From contig JAFZEX010000027.1 in the NCBI GenBank assembly GCA_017560425.1, positions 28,518 through 92,517 of the forward strand: a stretch of 64,000 nucleotides of DNA, written 5' to 3'. A program made the translations under genes and the position numbers. This DNA comes from Alistipes sp. (lineage in GTDB: Bacteria; Bacteroidota; Bacteroidia; Bacteroidales; Rikenellaceae). How positions within the stretch are numbered: the stretch's first letter is position 1; every line of letters begins with the position of its first letter. Shown here piece by piece: positions 60,698 to 64,000 of the stretch. The notes beneath the pieces are model-generated. The model saw only the letters and a program-made list of their open reading frames with translations. It did no database searches and had not been told where the DNA came from.

Positions 60698-63499
60698 ATG
60701 AGAAAACATTTACTTAATTTCAAGGCTGCGCTTGCATCTGCATTGGTTGCTCTTGTGGCTATCTCGGGTGTGTCGTGCCAGTATGACGACACAGGCATCT
60801 GGGGAGAGATTGAACAGATCAAGCAGGATATCGCTGCGCTTCAGGAGCGTCTCGATAGCGAGCTCGCAGCTATCAAGGCTTTAGTAGATGGTCAGGTGAC
60901 CGTGAAGGATGTTCAGCAGCAGTCAGATGGTAGCAAGCTTATCATCCTATCTGATGGCTCACGCATCACCGTCTATCCTAAGGGTGGTGGCTATAGCAAC
61001 CTTATCACCGTAGTTGAGCAGGATGGCGTGAAGTATTGGGCTATGTACGATGGTCTTGGCAATGCTTCGCCTATCGTTGTTAATGGCAACTATGTGCCTG
61101 TGGCAGACATCGCTCCTCAGACTCAGGTTGTTGATGGCGCTATCGAGGTGTCGTTCGACGGTGGTCGCACATGGATTAAGACCGGCTACACCGAGTCTGT
61201 TGCCGACAGCATCATCAAGGATGTTGAGGTGGTATACTCTGATTGGCAGACCGATGCCGAGGGCAATGCTTTGGCTATCTACTGCAAGATCACCTTCGCT
61301 GACGGCTCTATCGCTAAGGTAGGTATGCAGAATGGCAAGATCGTGTTGCCTTACGACATGATCTTCGTGCCTTATGGTGCTGAGATTCCTTTCACTATCG
61401 AGGTTAGCGACGTTGCCGACTTTATCAACACCACACCTCGTGGCTGGGAGTGCGACGTTGAGCACAACGCAAAGAAGGGTCTTATGACACTTACGTTCTA
61501 CGCTCCAACACTCGCTGAGGTTGAGTCGGGCGAGGCTCTTGCCGAGGGTGTTGCTAAGCTTATGGTGGTGTTCAACAACGGCTCTACAGCTATCGCATCT
61601 ATCAAGCTTTCGACAAATCCTGCAAAGGTTGAGTTCACTTACGAGGGTCTATACCTCGAGGCTGGCTACGGCACTAACTACCTTCTCTGTGGTCTTACTA
61701 CTGCAGCCGACTTCAATGCGACGAATACCATCGCTAATTGTAATAAGGCTCTTTCTGAGAACACTACAGTGGCAGGTGTCTACCAGCTTGCACTCATGGA
61801 GTCTAACCAGGTATTTATCCCATACTCAGAGCTCCGTAATGCCGCTCTCAAGGCTAATAGCAAGTACATATTCTGGTATGTAGCTCCTCGTAGCGACGAG
61901 AACGATGGCTTGTATGTTGTTGAGTCTGAGCTTGTTTGCGAGGGTTACAAGCACAGCACAGCAAGCCTCTCTGTTACTTCTCAGTCATTCTTCGACGTAG
62001 ATGTTAAGTTCGATGTTGTTGGTTCTGAGGGCTATATGCTCGGCTTGGTTAAGGCTAACGAGTTCTCAGCAGCGGAGCTTGCTCAGTACTACACCGAGAA
62101 CTACGACTATCTCAATGCTTCACGCTCAGATGTTGCCTTCAAGGGCTCTCTTCTCGAGCTTATGGAGTCTAACCAGCCACTCGAGTATGGCACTGAGTAC
62201 ACATTGTGGTACATCGCTAAGAATAAGAACCGTCGCATCCTCGAGGATAATGTTCTAAGCTGGAACTTCTCTACTAAGGGCTTCGTTGAGGGTGGTGCTC
62301 TCGAGGTTGAGCTTGTTGGCGAGCCTGTGATTAGCTACCAGAGCATCGAGGCAAGCATCAACTCTAACGGCAACCACATCATGCTTGTTTACAACGTGAT
62401 GCCTTCATACATGGCTACCGCCTATCCTACCGACGAGCTTATCATCGAGATGCTTATGTCGGAGGGTGTTAAGACCGTTGCTGATGGTGGCGTTACAGCA
62501 CGCTTCGACGAGGCTGAGGCTGGCGAGGCTGTCACCTTGTTTGCTGTGGCTATCGACCAGGAGGGTCTTATCGGCAAGCCATTCAAGCAGGAGTTTACCA
62601 CTAAGAACTTCGAGTACAACGACTATGAGGTAGCTCTCTACCTTGTTGATTATAAGGTTGATAACACGCTTATCGCTGTTGAGTGCGAGGGTGCTACACG
62701 CTTCAAGTATTTGTACTGCGCTGTTAATGACAGCAAGTGGAAGGATGTATTTGGTGGCACAGCCAAGAAGGCTGGTCAGTATATCATCATGAACCCTAAC
62801 TCTTCATATGTATACGACACCGAGTCGCACCCACTCACCGACGGCAACCACATCTTCCTCAAGGGTCTAAGCACCGATACTGAGTATGTCCTCGTGTGCG
62901 TTGCTGTCGATGCTAATGGTGTTATCTCTCACCCTGCAACATGCTACTTCGAGCCTATCGCCAACATCGGTGACATGGTTAAGCGCACCGACGCTAATTG
63001 GGCAGAGGGTAAGCCTGAGATTCTTCTCGGCGGCACTACCGAGGTCGAGTTCTTCAACTTCGTGTGGTACACAATCCCTCAGGAGGGCTTCGTGGCATAC
63101 TCTATGGTTGATCACCCTGGCAACCTCGTTAGCGACTACTTCGGCACTAACGTGAACACCCCTGAGAAGCTTATCGCCCACATCGTTGCTGGTTGCGACA
63201 ATGGCCAGCGTGACTGCGGTCATAAGTGCGTGTACTCTGCTGATGGCTACTCACGTGAGTGGCAGGAGATGGAGGACCTCGATGGCGACGGCCGCATCAC
63301 CTTCGACGAGTGGGTTACCTACACTGAGGACGGCCTTCCAGGTGTCTACAACTCATACTTCTACGGCACTAAGGGCGAGCACCGCATCTATATCACATGG
63401 GTAGGCGAGGATGGCAACTTCCACGAGCCATTCGTCTTCAACCCAACAACAAACAAGGAGGAGGAGCTTAATGCAGATAACTTCCCTGGCTACTTTTAA
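60698..63499 (+). CDS. Large DUF4988-type surface lipoprotein with EF-hand-like loop
   Basis: A 933-residue lipoprotein (signal ends LVALVAISGVSC). Just after the lipobox a short coiled coil (GEIEQIKQDIAALQERLDSE) and a beta segment (SDGSRITVYPKGG) match the DUF4988 N-terminal region of Bacteroidota surface proteins. Several FN3-like modules follow (LFAVAIDQEGLIG and EYVLVCVAVDANGVIS). Near the C-terminus, residues 860-871 read DLDGDGRITFDE, a canonical 12-residue EF-hand calcium loop encoded at 63275-63310. It has its own promoter and ends 3 nt before a copy of the two-hairpin element. A calcium-dependent surface binding role is inference. Confidence 0.85.
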   Translation: MRKHLLNFKAALASALVALVAISGVSCQYDDTGIWGEIEQIKQDIAALQERLDSELAAIKALVDGQVTVKDVQQQSDGSKLIILSDGSRITVYPKGGGYSNLITVVEQDGVKYWAMYDGLGNASPIVVNGNYVPVADIAPQTQVVDGAIEVSFDGGRTWIKTGYTESVADSIIKDVEVVYSDWQTDAEGNALAIYCKITFADGSIAKVGMQNGKIVLPYDMIFVPYGAEIPFTIEVSDVADFINTTPRGWECDVEHNAKKGLMTLTFYAPTLAEVESGEALAEGVAKLMVVFNNGSTAIASIKLSTNPAKVEFTYEGLYLEAGYGTNYLLCGLTTAADFNATNTIANCNKALSENTTVAGVYQLALMESNQVFIPYSELRNAALKANSKYIFWYVAPRSDENDGLYVVESELVCEGYKHSTASLSVTSQSFFDVDVKFDVVGSEGYMLGLVKANEFSAAELAQYYTENYDYLNASRSDVAFKGSLLELMESNQPLEYGTEYTLWYIAKNKNRRILEDNVLSWNFSTKGFVEGGALEVELVGEPVISYQSIEASINSNGNHIMLVYNVMPSYMATAYPTDELIIEMLMSEGVKTVADGGVTARFDEAEAGEAVTLFAVAIDQEGLIGKPFKQEFTTKNFEYNDYEVALYLVDYKVDNTLIAVECEGATRFKYLYCAVNDSKWKDVFGGTAKKAGQYIIMNPNSSYVYDTESHPLTDGNHIFLKGLSTDTEYVLVCVAVDANGVISHPATCYFEPIANIGDMVKRTDANWAEGKPEILLGGTTEVEFFNFVWYTIPQEGFVAYSMVDHPGNLVSDYFGTNVNTPEKLIAHIVAGCDNGQRDCGHKCVYSADGYSREWQEMEDLDGDGRITFDEWVTYTEDGLPGVYNSYFYGTKGEHRIYITWVGEDGNFHEPFVFNPTTNKEEELNADNFPGYF

Positions 63500-63502
63500 T
63501 TT

Positions 63503-63584
63503 GTTGTGATAAGCCGCAATCTGCGGCACATCGCTAAAAGCTGACCACCACGGGCTGTACTAATAGTACTATCCCGTGGTGGTC
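63503..63584 (+). repeat. Two-hairpin intergenic element, copy 3
   Basis: Hairpin A is closed by GTGAT (63506-63510) and ATCGC (63530-63534), with inner GCCGC/GCGGC. Hairpin B has arms GACCACCACGGG (63543-63554) and CCCGTGGTGGTC (63573-63584) around a loop with GTACT and AGTAC, followed by a T-rich stretch. It directly follows the DUF4988-type lipoprotein gene. Confidence 0.75.
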
Positions 63585-63612
63585 CCTTTTTCGATGCACC
63601 ACATCTCACGGC

Positions 63613-63740
63613 TTCTAACAACAAATTTATTTCTTGCGATAAGGGGGCTAAGGGTCCAAAGAGTCCAAAAGGTCCAAAGGAGCAGAAAAATACCCTTTCT
63701 GACACTTTAAGACCCTTTCTGCCCTTTTAATAGGATAAAT
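63613..63740 (+). repeat. Intergenic module shared with 1501-1690
   Basis: It begins with 22 nt identical to 1501-1522, then GTCCAAAG-type repeats, then CCCTTTCTGAC-type repeats, as in the left copy. A minus-strand ORF at 63496-63705 is low-complexity translation of these repeats and I do not call it. Confidence 0.6.
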
Positions 63741-63833
63741 AGGAGCGCTAACGCTTGATGGGTAACGCTTCGCTTGATGGGAATTTCTCATCTCCCCCAT
63801 CTATCCCATCTATCCCATCAAGCGCAGCGCTCC
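63741..63833 (+). repeat. Short copy of the 19-mer/9-mer minisatellite
   Basis: Two partial copies of the GGGTAACGCTTCGCTTGAT unit are followed by CCCATCTAT 9-mers and an inverted fragment (CATCAAGCGCAGCGC). This repeats in miniature the G-rich to C-rich switch seen at 33514-33977. Confidence 0.7.
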
Positions 63834-63851
63834 CATCGCTCTCCCCACACC

Positions 63852-63944
63852 TGTCATGTTGAGCGAAGCGAAACATCTCGCAGTGAGTACGGAGATTCAA
63901 CGTTAGCGCTAACTGAGAGATTCTTCACTACGTTCAGAATGACA
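63852..63944. repeat. Imperfect long inverted repeat (dispersed palindrome)
   Basis: The left arm (63852-63879, starting TGTCATGTTGAGCGAAGCG) is nearly complementary to the right arm (63917-63944, ending ACGTTCAGAATGACA). Palindromes starting TGTCAT-CTGA with a GAAGNGAAGAATCTC-like core are, from memory, scattered through Bacteroidales genomes. No gene is visible between or after the arms. Confidence 0.7.
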
Positions 63945-63977
63945 TTGTAAGCGAGTGGTACGTAGCAACGAAATTTA

Positions 63978-64000
63978 TTACTCACTACTCACTACTCACT
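63978..64000 (+). repeat. Short tandem repeat running off the window
   Basis: ACTCACT units of 7-8 nt are repeated up to the last base, so the array continues beyond the window. Confidence 0.7.

Noticed and set aside
63496-63705. Minus-strand ORF of 69 residues at the right end
   Set aside because: It translates the hairpin element and the GTCCAAAG repeats; low complexity and no homology signal.

Overview
The window is bacterial chromosome from a Bacteroidota, most likely a gut Bacteroidales; a Rikenellaceae/Alistipes-like genome is my guess, not demonstrated. The evidence is an LpxC-FabZ fusion gene, two SusC/SusD pairs, many lipoproteins with short signal peptides ending in a lipobox Cys, a UbiD-type menaquinone decarboxylase, and repeated TTTG-N19/20-TAnnTTTG promoters, the Bacteroidota sigma-ABfr form. 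I see no phage, transposase, integrase or CRISPR array. Layout: 1-1386 is the end of lpxC-fabZ followed by lpxA. 1692-18392 (minus strand) is a ten-gene SusC/SusD operon whose accessory genes encode leucine-rich-repeat, BACON, DUF4984-like and DUF5003-like lipoproteins, a subtilisin-like protease and FN3-like surface proteins. It has no glycoside hydrolase, so I read it as a protein/peptide capture locus rather than a glycan locus. 18680-19141 holds initiator tRNA-fMet and a duplicated, inverted tRNA-tail repeat. 19329-23873 carries an SH3 lipoprotein, dut, a Glu-rich tethered membrane protein, tRNA-Leu(CAA), mgsA and a Na/Pi cotransporter. 24082-24274 is a long imperfect hairpin behind its own promoter, probably a 6S-like RNA. 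24462-27313 is a three-gene operon: an acidic repeat membrane protein, a Gly/Lys repeat protein, and a voltage-gated-type ion channel with a calcium-channel-like filter. 27464-33344 has rpsU, a ComEA-like helix-hairpin-helix protein, ubiD and lon. 33514-33978 is a minisatellite. 34042-38936 has manC, divergent from pssA, a porin and a lytic transglycosylase. 39297-42898 encodes a HAD protein, a Wzc-type kinase and a Wza-type export protein. 43126-45281 is a LytTR/LytS two-component system. 45547-59882 is a starch/maltodextrin utilisation operon: MFS transporter, SusC, SusD, CBM26-like lipoprotein and four GH13 enzymes. It plausibly runs as surface binding and cleavage (SusD, CBM26-like protein, GH13 lipoprotein), SusC import, periplasmic trimming (two GH13 with signal peptides), MFS uptake across the inner membrane, and final cleavage by a GH13 without a signal peptide. 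60012-63499 encodes a secreted coiled-coil protein and a large DUF4988-type lipoprotein with an EF-hand-like loop. The right end is dispersed repeats. The items I found least ordinary are a two-hairpin intergenic element present three times with compensatory arm changes, the acidic/Gly-Lys/channel operon, the SusCD-LRR-protease locus, and the tRNA-fMet tail duplication. All family names come from reading motifs; no database search was run.
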